Assembly (NCBI GenBank): GCA_017940955.1
Contig: JAGAXP010000148.1
Coordinates: 1 to 10,647 of the forward strand
Source: Oribacterium sp.
Lineage (GTDB): Bacteria; Bacillota_A; Clostridia; Lachnospirales; Lachnospiraceae
DNA: 10,647 nucleotides
Direction: 5' to 3'
Each line of letters begins with the position of its first letter. Within the stretch, counting starts at the first letter, position 1. Below, in pieces: positions 1-6,600 of the stretch. The translations under genes and the position numbers were made by a program. The notes under the pieces were generated by a model. That model worked only from the letters and a program-made list of their open reading frames with translations, was not told the DNA's origin and did no database searches.

Positions 1-12
1 TATGAGTCCAGA

Positions 13-99
13 ATCTGATTTTCTGCATGAGCTGGGGTGGGACTAAAAAGTAAATCAATAAGTCACGTGAATGGGGTGGGCGAATGCAGAAAAGCAGAT
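13..99 (+). other. Inverted-repeat structure upstream of secG
   Basis: Bases 13-28 (ATCTGATTTTCTGCAT) pair with 84-99 (ATGCAGAAAAGCAGAT) over 16 positions with a single A-G mismatch at 18/94. The stem encloses about 55 nt that hold two GGGGTGGG motifs and the 8-bp palindrome TCACGTGA (63-70). No T-run follows the stem, so it is not a simple intrinsic terminator. If transcribed it would form a long-stemmed RNA domain; as DNA it could be a protein-binding site. I do not recognise it as a known riboswitch or RNA family. The pairing is seen directly; any function is inference. Confidence 0.45.
34..80 (+). repeat. Two GGGGTGGG direct repeats
   Basis: GGGGTGGG occurs at 34-41 and 73-80, a spacing of 39 nt. 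The similarity extends upstream: CATGAGCTGGGGTGGG at 26-41 against CGTGAATGGGGTGGG at 66-80, with one indel. Together they give four G-tracts of at least three Gs, which could form a two-block G-quadruplex with a long central loop, or a duplicated protein-binding site. Both copies lie inside the loop of the 13-28/84-99 inverted repeat. Confidence 0.5.
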
Positions 100-128
100 G
101 GTACTGCATGAATCAAAGGAGTTTAACT

Positions 129-173
129 GTGAATAGTAACAATTTTCAAGACCCATTTCAAAGACCCACTTGA
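129..173 (+). CDS. Possible 14-codon leader ORF
   Basis: A GTG at 129 opens a short frame (first residues MNSNNFQDPF) that stops with TGA at 171-173. It is preceded by AAAGGAG at 115-121 with 7-nt spacing, as good a ribosome binding site as those of the real genes here. The peptide matches nothing I recognise and has no membrane segment. Its 3' end overlaps the -35 box of the secG promoter, so it would have to be read from a promoter further upstream. It could be a leader peptide, the remnant of a longer gene, or a chance match. Only the Shine-Dalgarno sequence supports translation. Confidence 0.25.
   Translation: MNSNNFQDPFQRPT
144..168 (+). repeat. Tandem 12/13-nt repeat before the secG promoter
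   Basis: TTTCAAGACCCA (144-155) is followed at once by TTTCAAAGACCCA (156-168), differing by one inserted A. The second unit's TTTCAA also forms an inverted repeat with TTGAAA at 170-175, which is the -35 box of the secG promoter. The placement would suit an operator, but no regulator is encoded nearby to assign. Confidence 0.5.
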
Positions 174-198
174 AATGTAAATATATATATGCTATAGT
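170..198 (+). promoter_or_regulatory. secG promoter, extended -10 type
   Basis: The -35 box TTGAAA (170-175) and the -10 box TATAGT (193-198) are separated by 17 nt, with a TGN extension just before the -10 (TGC, 190-192). This is a near-consensus vegetative (sigma-A) promoter. Transcription would start near 205, leaving a leader of about 40 nt before the secG start codon. Confidence 0.7.
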
Positions 199-244
199 AC
201 TACGGTATTTTGAAAACTAATTGCGAATAAGGTGGTGAAGATTT

Positions 245-472
245 ATGAAAATCGCACTTGTAATCATATTTTGTATTATTGGTATAGCACTTTCAGCTAT
301 CATCCTCATGCAGGAAGGTAAGAGCGCAGGACTTGGAGCTATCTCAGGAATGGCTGAGTCATACTGGTCAAAGAATAAAGGTCGTTCCATCGAAGGCGGA
401 CTTGAGAAGTTTACAAAAATCGCTGCAGCTTTATTTTTTGTTATCGCATTGATACTTGATATCATCTGGTAA
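245..472 (+). CDS. secG: Preprotein translocase subunit SecG
   Basis: This is the small membrane subunit of the SecYEG channel, which assists SecA-driven protein export across the cytoplasmic membrane. The 75-residue product has the standard SecG layout: a first membrane helix (about residues 3-21), the conserved loop with LMQEGKSAGLGAISG and a KNKGRS stretch, then a second membrane helix (about 54-73). The length is normal for the family. The ATG at 245 is set by AAGGTGGTG at 229-237 with 7-nt spacing. The gene has its own promoter (170-198) and intrinsic terminator (526-560), so it is probably mainly monocistronic, although the secG-rnr-smpB order is conserved in many Firmicutes. Nothing in it is unusual. 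Confidence 0.95.
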   Translation: MKIALVIIFCIIGIALSAIILMQEGKSAGLGAISGMAESYWSKNKGRSIEGGLEKFTKIAAALFFVIALILDIIW

Positions 473-497
473 TCATTTTTATAGGATTACAAAAGAT

Positions 498-512
498 TAA
501 ACTATTAGTTTA
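498..512. repeat. 15-bp perfect palindrome after secG
   Basis: TAAACTATTAGTTTA is a perfect palindrome with 7-bp arms around one central base. It sits 26 nt after the secG stop, between a smaller inverted repeat overlapping that stop (GTAATC 469-474 with GATTAC 485-490) and the terminator. As RNA it would make only a weak hairpin; as DNA it resembles a dimeric regulator site. No function can be assigned. Confidence 0.35.
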
Positions 513-525
513 GTGACAGTTATCT

Positions 526-560
526 AACACCTGCATACAATTAGGTATGCAGGTGTTTTT
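526..560 (+). terminator. Intrinsic terminator of secG
   Basis: AACACCTGCATAC (526-538) pairs perfectly with GTATGCAGGTGTT (545-557) across a 6-nt loop, giving a 13-bp stem that runs into TTTTT (556-560). It ends transcription of secG and separates it from rnr. It also contains the ATG at 547 that begins the longest reading of the rnr frame, which argues against that start. Confidence 0.9.
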
Positions 561-717
561 CTGCATAAGTTCGGCATCAATACAGCAATGTGTTGATCTG
601 CTACAGGTTTTCGAATTCACCTCGGTATGTAGCGTCAGCCCTCGCGTTAAAGGACTGTCGTTTCAAGGACTTATGCTTCAATTTCGACGGATCACAGAAT
701 CCGGACAAGGAGTTTAT
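561..717 (+). other. Leader region of rnr
   Basis: About 157 nt separate the secG terminator from the rnr start codon. I see no convincing -35/-10 pair, though an rnr promoter should lie here. A hairpin with an 8-bp stem including one G-U pair (576-583 ATCAATAC with 590-597 GTGTTGAT, loop AGCAAT) is the only clear local structure. The rnr frame is open through the whole stretch, which makes the apparent ORF too long. Confidence 0.4.
707..712 (+). promoter_or_regulatory. Ribosome binding site fixing the rnr start
   Basis: AAGGAG lies 5 nt before ATG 718. The other in-frame ATGs upstream are worse: 547 lies inside a terminator stem and 673 has only AAGGA at 3-nt spacing. Confidence 0.75.
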
Positions 718-2904
718 ATGCAGGATTATCAAAAGGACAAGCTTGCAAAGCTGATAGTCGATTTAGTCAAGGACAAAATCTATCAGCCCATGAAAGCTAA
801 AGAAATGGCCATGCTTCTGGGGATACCGAAACCTGAAAGAAAGGATTTCCAGGAAGTTCTGGACAGACTGGTATCTGCCGGAAAGATCGGTATATCACAA
901 AAAGGAAGATACGGACGTACGGAGAATTTCACTCATGTAGGTAGGTTTATAGCAAACCAGAGAGGTTTTGGCTTTGTAAGTCTCGAAGGACATGAGGATG
1001 AGGATGACATTTTCATTCCCGCTGATTTCACCGGGGATGCCCTGGATGGAGACAGAGTCAGGATCATCATCACGAGAAATTCGGACAGCAGTCATCGTTC
1101 CGAGGGACATGTGACTCAGATTCTTGAACATGCAAACAAAGAAATCATAGGCATTTACCGTAAACAGAAAAGCTTCGGCTTCGTTGAGCCTGACAACCAG
1201 AGGATACTTAAGGACATTTTTATTCCTCAGGGTAAGGATATGCGTGCCGTAAACGGCCACAAGGTAGTCGTCAAGGTCGTAAACTACGGAGATGCAAAGC
1301 ATAAGCCTGAGGGTGTAATCACTGAAATTCTCGGTCATGTTAATGATCCCGGCGTGGACATCCTCTCTATAGTCAGGGCTTACGGACTGCCTGAAGAATT
1401 CCCTAAGGAAATCATGAAGGCGGCAGAAAGCGTCCCCGATACTGTTCCGGAGGAGGCTCTGGCACAGAGAAGCGCCCACGATTTCAGAGACCTTATCACT
1501 GTTACGATCGATGGTGAAGATGCCAAGGATCTGGATGATGCCATCTCTCTTACTTACGATGAAGCTTCAAAGATATATACGCTTTATGTTCACATCGCTG
1601 ATGTTTCCCATTATGTGACAGAACACAGTCTCATCGATCAGGAGGCTCTGAACCGCGGAACTTCCGTATATCTTACAGACCGTGTCATCCCCATGCTTCC
1701 TAGAGTGCTCTGTAACGGCATCTGCTCTCTCAACGAGGATGAAGACAGACTAACCCTCAGCTGCATCATGAAGATAGATGAAAACGGTAAGATCATCGAC
1801 CATGAGATATGTGAATCAGTGATCCACAGCAATAAGAGAATGACCTACAACGGGGTTCATTCCGTTCTTACCGGCGCGGAGCTTACAAACGGCGAAGACC
1901 TGGAAACTTATCTCCCTTATAGAGATATGCTTTTCAGAATGTATGAGCTTTCAAAGCTTTTGAGAAACCGCCGTCACGAGCGCGGGGGTATCGACTTTGA
2001 TTTCCCCGAGACCAGGATCATCCTTGATGAAAAGGGTAAGGTTACGGAGATTCTTCCTTATATCAGAAACGAAGCACACATGCTCATCGAGGATTTCATG
2101 CTGGCAGCCAATGAAACTGTGGCCGAGGACTTTTTCTGGCAGCAGATGCCTTTCGTATATCGTGTTCATGAAAGACCTGATCCGGAAAAGTTTGAGGCAC
2201 TGGGACGTGCAATTGAGAATTTCGGACATTTTATAAGAGTACGTGACGAAGAAAGCATTAGACCCAAGGAAGTACAGAAGCTTCTTGAGTCCATAGAGGG
2301 AAAACCCGAGGAACCGATTGTTAAGACCATGACCCTCAGGTCAATGAAACAGGCGCGCTACTCTACCGAGTGCAGCGGACATTTCGGCCTGGCAGCAAAG
2401 TATTACTGTCACTTCACCTCTCCCATCAGAAGATATCCGGATCTTCAGATACATCGTATAATCAAGGAGGACCTCAGGGGCGAGCTTAAGGGAAAAAGGC
2501 TTTCACATTATCACAATCTTCTTCCGGGAGTTGCCGAGAGAGCTTCAACTCTGGAAAGAAGGGCTGATGAGGCGGAAAGAGAAACAGATAAACTGAAGGA
2601 ATGTGAATGGATGCAGCATCATCTTGATGAGGAGTTTGACGGTATCGTTTCCGGTCTCACGAATTACGGCATCTATGTACAGCTTTCAAACACCGTCGAG
2701 GGAATGGTATCCCTGAGGCTTATGGACTATGATTATTTCGTGTTCTATGAGGATAAGTATGAGCTGGTAGGCGAAAGAACCGGAAGGGTTTACAGGCTCG
2801 GTGACAAGGTTCGTGTCAGGGCAATAAGGGCCGACAAGCTCACAAGGACTATAGATTTCCAGTTGATAAGGGATGAGGAGGACTGCTATGGCGAATTATG
2901 GTAA
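718..2904 (+). CDS. rnr: Ribonuclease R (3'-5' exoribonuclease)
   Basis: RNase R degrades RNA processively from the 3' end, including structured RNA, and in many bacteria removes mRNAs released by trans-translation. The 728-residue product shows, in order, an N-terminal winged-helix segment (about 5-65), two cold-shock-type OB domains (about 72-135 with RGFGFV, and 142-210 with KSFGFVEP), the RNB catalytic domain (about 255-580) and an S1 domain (about 640-722). The active-site motif TIDGEDAKDLDDA places the metal-binding aspartates at 265, 271, 273 and 274; the conserved TSPIRRYPD is at 567-575. The start at 718 is chosen for its AAGGAG; a longer reading from 547 would begin inside the secG terminator. 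The protein ends a few residues after the S1 domain with an acidic tail and lacks the lysine-rich C-terminal extension of E. coli RNase R. The 3' end overlaps smpB by 17 nt, so translation is probably coupled. Confidence 0.95.
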   Translation: MQDYQKDKLAKLIVDLVKDKIYQPMKAKEMAMLLGIPKPERKDFQEVLDRLVSAGKIGISQKGRYGRTENFTHVGRFIANQRGFGFVSLEGHEDEDDIFIPADFTGDALDGDRVRIIITRNSDSSHRSEGHVTQILEHANKEIIGIYRKQKSFGFVEPDNQRILKDIFIPQGKDMRAVNGHKVVVKVVNYGDAKHKPEGVITEILGHVNDPGVDILSIVRAYGLPEEFPKEIMKAAESVPDTVPEEALAQRSAHDFRDLITVTIDGEDAKDLDDAISLTYDEASKIYTLYVHIADVSHYVTEHSLIDQEALNRGTSVYLTDRVIPMLPRVLCNGICSLNEDEDRLTLSCIMKIDENGKIIDHEICESVIHSNKRMTYNGVHSVLTGAELTNGEDLETYLPYRDMLFRMYELSKLLRNRRHERGGIDFDFPETRIILDEKGKVTEILPYIRNEAHMLIEDFMLAANETVAEDFFWQQMPFVYRVHERPDPEKFEALGRAIENFGHFIRVRDEESIRPKEVQKLLESIEGKPEEPIVKTMTLRSMKQARYSTECSGHFGLAAKYYCHFTSPIRRYPDLQIHRIIKEDLRGELKGKRLSHYHNLLPGVAERASTLERRADEAERETDKLKECEWMQHHLDEEFDGIVSGLTNYGIYVQLSNTVEGMVSLRLMDYDYFVFYEDKYELVGERTGRVYRLGDKVRVRAIRADKLTRTIDFQLIRDEEDCYGELW
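2876..2881 (+). promoter_or_regulatory. Ribosome binding site of smpB inside rnr
   Basis: AGGAGG sits 6 nt before ATG 2888 and is embedded in the last rnr codons (encoding DEED). This decides for 2888 over the in-frame ATG at 2873, which would put the Shine-Dalgarno sequence inside the coding region. Confidence 0.8.
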
Positions 2905-3370
2905 AGAGGAAGGCACAAAGCTCATTGCCAACAATAAAAAAGCATATCACGATTATTTTGTAGACGAGACTTACGAGTGCGGCATCGAGCTTGCGGGCAC
3001 CGAAGTAAAGTCCCTGAGACTGGGCCAATGCTCCATTAAGGAGGCTTACTGCGGTATAAGAAACGGCGAGGTCTTCATTCAGGGCATGCATATCAATCCT
3101 TATGAGAAGGGTAATATCTTCAACAAGGACGCTCTCAGAGACCGTAAGCTTCTCATGCATAAGTACGAGATAAACAAGATTCTCGGAAAGCTCAAGGAGC
3201 AGGGCTACGCTCTCATCCCTCTCAGGGTTTACTTCCGTAAATCTCTTGTGAAGGTAGAGGTTGGTCTCTGCCGTGGTAAGAAGCTTTATGACAAGCGCGC
3301 AGATCTTGCAAAGAAGCAGCAAAAACGTGAGCTTGAAAGGGACTTCAAGGGTGCCAACCTTAGAGTCTGA
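2888..3370 (+). CDS. smpB: SsrA-binding protein SmpB
   Basis: SmpB binds tmRNA (ssrA) and mimics the anticodon side of a tRNA, so that tmRNA can enter stalled ribosomes and tag the unfinished protein for degradation. The 160-residue product has the normal length. It carries the conserved N-terminal oligonucleotide-binding barrel (NNKKAYHDYFV at 15-25, GTEVKSLR at 37-44, then the stretch ending INPYEKGN) and the basic C-terminal tail from about 131 (KKLYDKR onwards), which becomes helical in the mRNA channel of the ribosome. It overlaps rnr by 17 nt in another frame and carries its ribosome binding site within rnr. The two genes form one ribosome-rescue and decay unit. The tmRNA gene, which follows smpB in some Firmicutes, is not in this window. 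An intrinsic terminator at 3448-3508 ends the unit. Confidence 0.96.
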   Translation: MANYGKEEGTKLIANNKKAYHDYFVDETYECGIELAGTEVKSLRLGQCSIKEAYCGIRNGEVFIQGMHINPYEKGNIFNKDALRDRKLLMHKYEINKILGKLKEQGYALIPLRVYFRKSLVKVEVGLCRGKKLYDKRADLAKKQQKRELERDFKGANLRV

Positions 3371-3447
3371 AGAACACGAAATATTCTGCAGATTCTGTTT
3401 TTTGGATGTGTGCTGTTTTGGCACTAACCTGAAAGTACGACCAAAAT

Positions 3448-3508
3448 AAAAGATGCGGCATATGGAATGGCAGTTATGGAAAAAGCCTTCCGATGCCGCA
3501 TCTTTTTT
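3448..3508 (+). terminator. Intrinsic terminator of rnr-smpB
   Basis: AAAAGATGCGGCA (3448-3460) pairs perfectly with TGCCGCATCTTTT (3494-3506), and the T-run reaches 3508. The 33-nt interior can fold further: GGAA 3464-3467 with TTCC 3488-3491, and GGC 3469-3471 with GCC 3485-3487, giving a long bulged hairpin. It ends the smpB transcript 78 nt after the stop codon. The A-rich left flank may allow weak function from the other strand as well. Confidence 0.85.
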
Positions 3509-3523
3509 ATTTCATTAATATTA

Positions 3524-3553
3524 TTAACAGGACTCCTGATGTCGATATAGAAT
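3524..3553 (+). promoter_or_regulatory. Candidate promoter of the FIST kinase operon
   Basis: TTAACA (3524-3529) and TAGAAT (3548-3553) are separated by 18 nt, a plausible vegetative promoter just after the smpB terminator. TATAGA at 3546-3551 is an alternative -10 with 16-nt spacing, and TATAAG at 3557-3562 another possible -10. A start near 3560 would leave a leader of about 73 nt. Confidence 0.4.
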
Positions 3554-3570
3554 ATGTATAAGTATGTTTG

Positions 3571-3584
3571 CGGCTGCTTAGCCG
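3571..3584 (+). other. Small hairpin in the kinase leader
   Basis: CGGCT (3571-3575) and AGCCG (3580-3584) form a 5-bp GC-rich stem with a GCTT tetraloop, followed by a G-run. It falls in the predicted 5' leader, about 50 nt before the start codon. It does not match a riboswitch family I know and may be incidental. Confidence 0.3.
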
Positions 3585-3633
3585 GGGCATAGGCATGACT
3601 GCAATGTGGATTCATTTTTTGAAATGAGGATAT

Positions 3634-6600
3634 ATGTATCAGAAGACTGTAGTTGTTAAAGGTATAAATGATTTAAATGATCTTGTTAATAACAAGAAAT
3701 TAAGAACCCTCTACGCCGGCAATTTCCATACCTATGCTCAGATTTATACCACCAGGATCCATCATGAGGATATCAGTGAAATTCTGAATATACTGAAGTC
3801 CTCTTTCCCGGGTATAAAAATCGCCGGTATGTCTATGTTTGGCATGGGTGATTTTAACAATCAGTATACAGCCATGCTGAGTTTTATGTTTTTCAAAAGA
3901 TCCGAAACTCAGACTTTTCTTTATGACTTCACAAAGATTTCTGAATCGGAAGGTGCTGAAGAACTCAACAGGAAACTGAAAGGTATTCGTCATCTCAAGG
4001 GCGTTCATCTTTTTCCCGTGGGCGATACCATCGGTATATCCAAAATTATTGATACTGTCAGTGAAGGGCTTGATGGCATTCCGTTTTTCGGAGCTCTTGC
4101 AAGCAATCATTTTGATGATTATTTTCAGGGTGCCCGGGCATATGCATTTACGGACAATGCTGTTGAATACGGCCTTGCTGCCGTAGCTTACTGCGGAAAA
4201 GATCTGAAGATCAGAAATGATGCGTGCCTCGGATGGAAGCCGCTCGGCCGCACCTTTACTGCTCATGTCAACGATACCGTTGACCTTAAAATCGGTGAAA
4301 CCTGCCTGGAAAAGCTGGATGATACACCGGTTGCTGAGGTTTATAAATATTATCTTGATGCTGACCTTAATGCCTACAATATGGCTAATATCAACGAATT
4401 TCCAATTATCATTAACCGGGACGGTACTCCGTTTGTACGTATTCCTTTCTATTGCGGTGAACATGGAGAACTATACTACTACGGTGATATAAAGGAAGGT
4501 GAACAGCTTCAGATAGGTTACGGAAATCCCAAGGAAATCATTGATGAATCCGAGAAGCTGAGTCTTCGAATGCAGGATTTTTATCCTGAAGCCATGACTA
4601 ATTTTTTCTGCGTAAGCAGATACATGCTTCTTAACACCAGATATAAAAAAGAACTGGAATTTTTCACGAGAATGCTGCCCCAGGCCACCCATGCTTTCGG
4701 TGCGGGGGAAATATTCAGACAGCACGGTGTCGGAGGTCTTCTGGCAGGTTCCATAGTCTCCATATGCTTCAGAGAGGGACCTGTTTCGGATTCCACACCG
4801 AAGACATATTTCAAACAGAGCACCAATATAAGACCCGGAGGTCTCGTGCCTCTTTCCGAGAGGCTTGTTTCCTATCTTGAAAAGACCTCCTATGACCTTA
4901 ATGAAATGGTTCAGAAAGCCGGTCAGGCCAATAAAGCCAAGAGCGAGTTTCTGTCAAAAATGTCCCATGAAATAAGAACTCCCATCAATGCCATCATAGG
5001 CATGAATGAGATGATACTCAGGGAATCCACTGACTTCCAGATCCTTCAATATGCATCAGGAATCGCAAATTCAGGGGATCATTTGCTGAGCCTTGTCAAT
5101 GATATACTGGATTTCTCAAAGATCGAAGCCGGAAAGATGGATCTGGTCCCGGTGGATTTCGATCTGTTGAAGCTCCTTACAGATCTGATCCGGATCGGAC
5201 AACAATACTGCGAAAAGAAAAAACTTAAATTCAATGTTGAGATCAATGAGGATATGCCCTTCCTGATCCGTTTTGATGAGCTAAGACTAAAGCAGATACT
5301 TACCAATATCTTATCCAATGCAGCAAAATATACAGAAAAGGGTTCCATCACCTTTACTCTTGATTTTGAAAAGATAGACGAAAACTATGAATACCTCACC
5401 ATCCATGTTAAAGATACCGGAATAGGTGTAAAAGCTGAAGATCAGAAAAAACTGTTCGAAGAATTTGAAAGATTTGACGAAATAAAAAATCGCAGCATAC
5501 AGGGAACAGGTTTAGGATTGTCCATTGTACAGAGACTGCTTGCCAAGGCAGACAGTAAGCTTCAGTTTGTCTCGGAATATGGTGTAGGCTCCGACTTCTA
5601 CTTCACCATTAAGGTTTCGGTTGTACACTGGGGCACTGTCCGGTCTCATAAATCTGTATATAACAGACTTTTACAGGAAAAACCTCTTTACCATGAATCC
5701 TTCATTGCCCCAAGTGCCAGAATACTGCTTGTGGACGATATAGATGTAAATCGATTTGTATTTAAATCTCTACTGAAAAAAACCGAGGTTGATATCACCG
5801 AAGCATCAAACGGTGTTGAGGCTTTGTCTTTGTGTAATGAATATGAATTCGATATCATATTCATGGATCATCTCATGCCGGATCTTGATGGCATCGAGAC
5901 TCTCCATGCCATCAGAAAGCTTAATAAGTCCTGGGTAAAAACAGTCCCCGTAATTGCACTGACAGCTAATGCAATTTCCGGTGCAAGAAACCTGTATCTG
6001 GAGGAAGGCTTTATAGATTATCTTTCGAAGCCCATCTTACCGACACATCTGGAGAAAAAGCTTATTCAGTATCTGCCGAAGGATAAGGTTAAGCTTGTGG
6101 AGAAAGACGAAAAGAAGAAGACAACTAATTCTAATCTTCTAATTGCGGGTTCGTCACAGGATACAGGTACCTACATTACAGATCTGACCGATATCAACCT
6201 CATAGCAGGCTTGAATTTTTGCGGAGATTTCAAAACATTAACACAGGCACTGATAAAATTTGTTGAAGGAATCCCCGGCAATCTTGAGAAACTCAAATCC
6301 GCAAGGGACAGAAAATCACGTAATGATTTCATCATAATAGTACATTCCTTAAAGAGTACCTCCCGTGCCATAGGTGCATCACAGTTAAGCAGATTTGCTG
6401 AGATACTTGAAAAAGAAGGTAAATCCGGCAATGTTGAAAGCATCATTGAGAATGCTCCTGTCTTTGCGGCAAACCTGAGTGTTATTTATGAAAAACTGAA
6501 TCCTCTTATCGACTACTTGAAGAATAGTTCATTTGAAAAGGACGTTTTGGATAAGGATCATACCAAAATAGAACCTCCGAAAAGCAACATTCCTACTGCT

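Noticed and set aside
1..110. CRISPR or IS-end reading of the repeats
   Set aside because: There are only two G-rich copies with no regular spacers, and no transposase or target duplication is present.
71..136. Small ORF from ATG 71 (MGWANAEKQM)
   Set aside because: It has no Shine-Dalgarno sequence, resembles no family, and overlaps the stem and the better-supported GTG frame.
547..717. N-terminal 57-codon extension of RNase R from ATG 547
   Set aside because: The ATG lies inside the right arm of the secG terminator, has no ribosome binding site, and the added residues do not look like RNase R; ATG 718 has AAGGAG.
2873..2887. smpB start at ATG 2873
   Set aside because: It would place the strong AGGAGG inside the coding region; ATG 2888 is correctly spaced behind it and gives the usual SmpB N-terminus.
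2849..3424. 191-codon minus-strand ORF over smpB
   Set aside because: It is antisense to a conserved gene with no recognisable product; the same holds for the minus-strand ORF at 895-1479 inside rnr.
3424..3615. 63-codon minus-strand ORF in the smpB-kinase gap
   Set aside because: It runs through the smpB terminator hairpin and the candidate kinase promoter and has no convincing start signal.
3565..3633. Cyclic-di-GMP or other riboswitch in the kinase leader
   Set aside because: Only a 5-bp hairpin and a G-run are seen; the conserved core of the GEMM classes is absent and the leader is too short.
3700..4464. 254-codon minus-strand ORF inside the kinase gene
   Set aside because: It is antisense to a clear FIST domain, has no recognisable family and no ribosome binding site; it is a shadow of the real frame.
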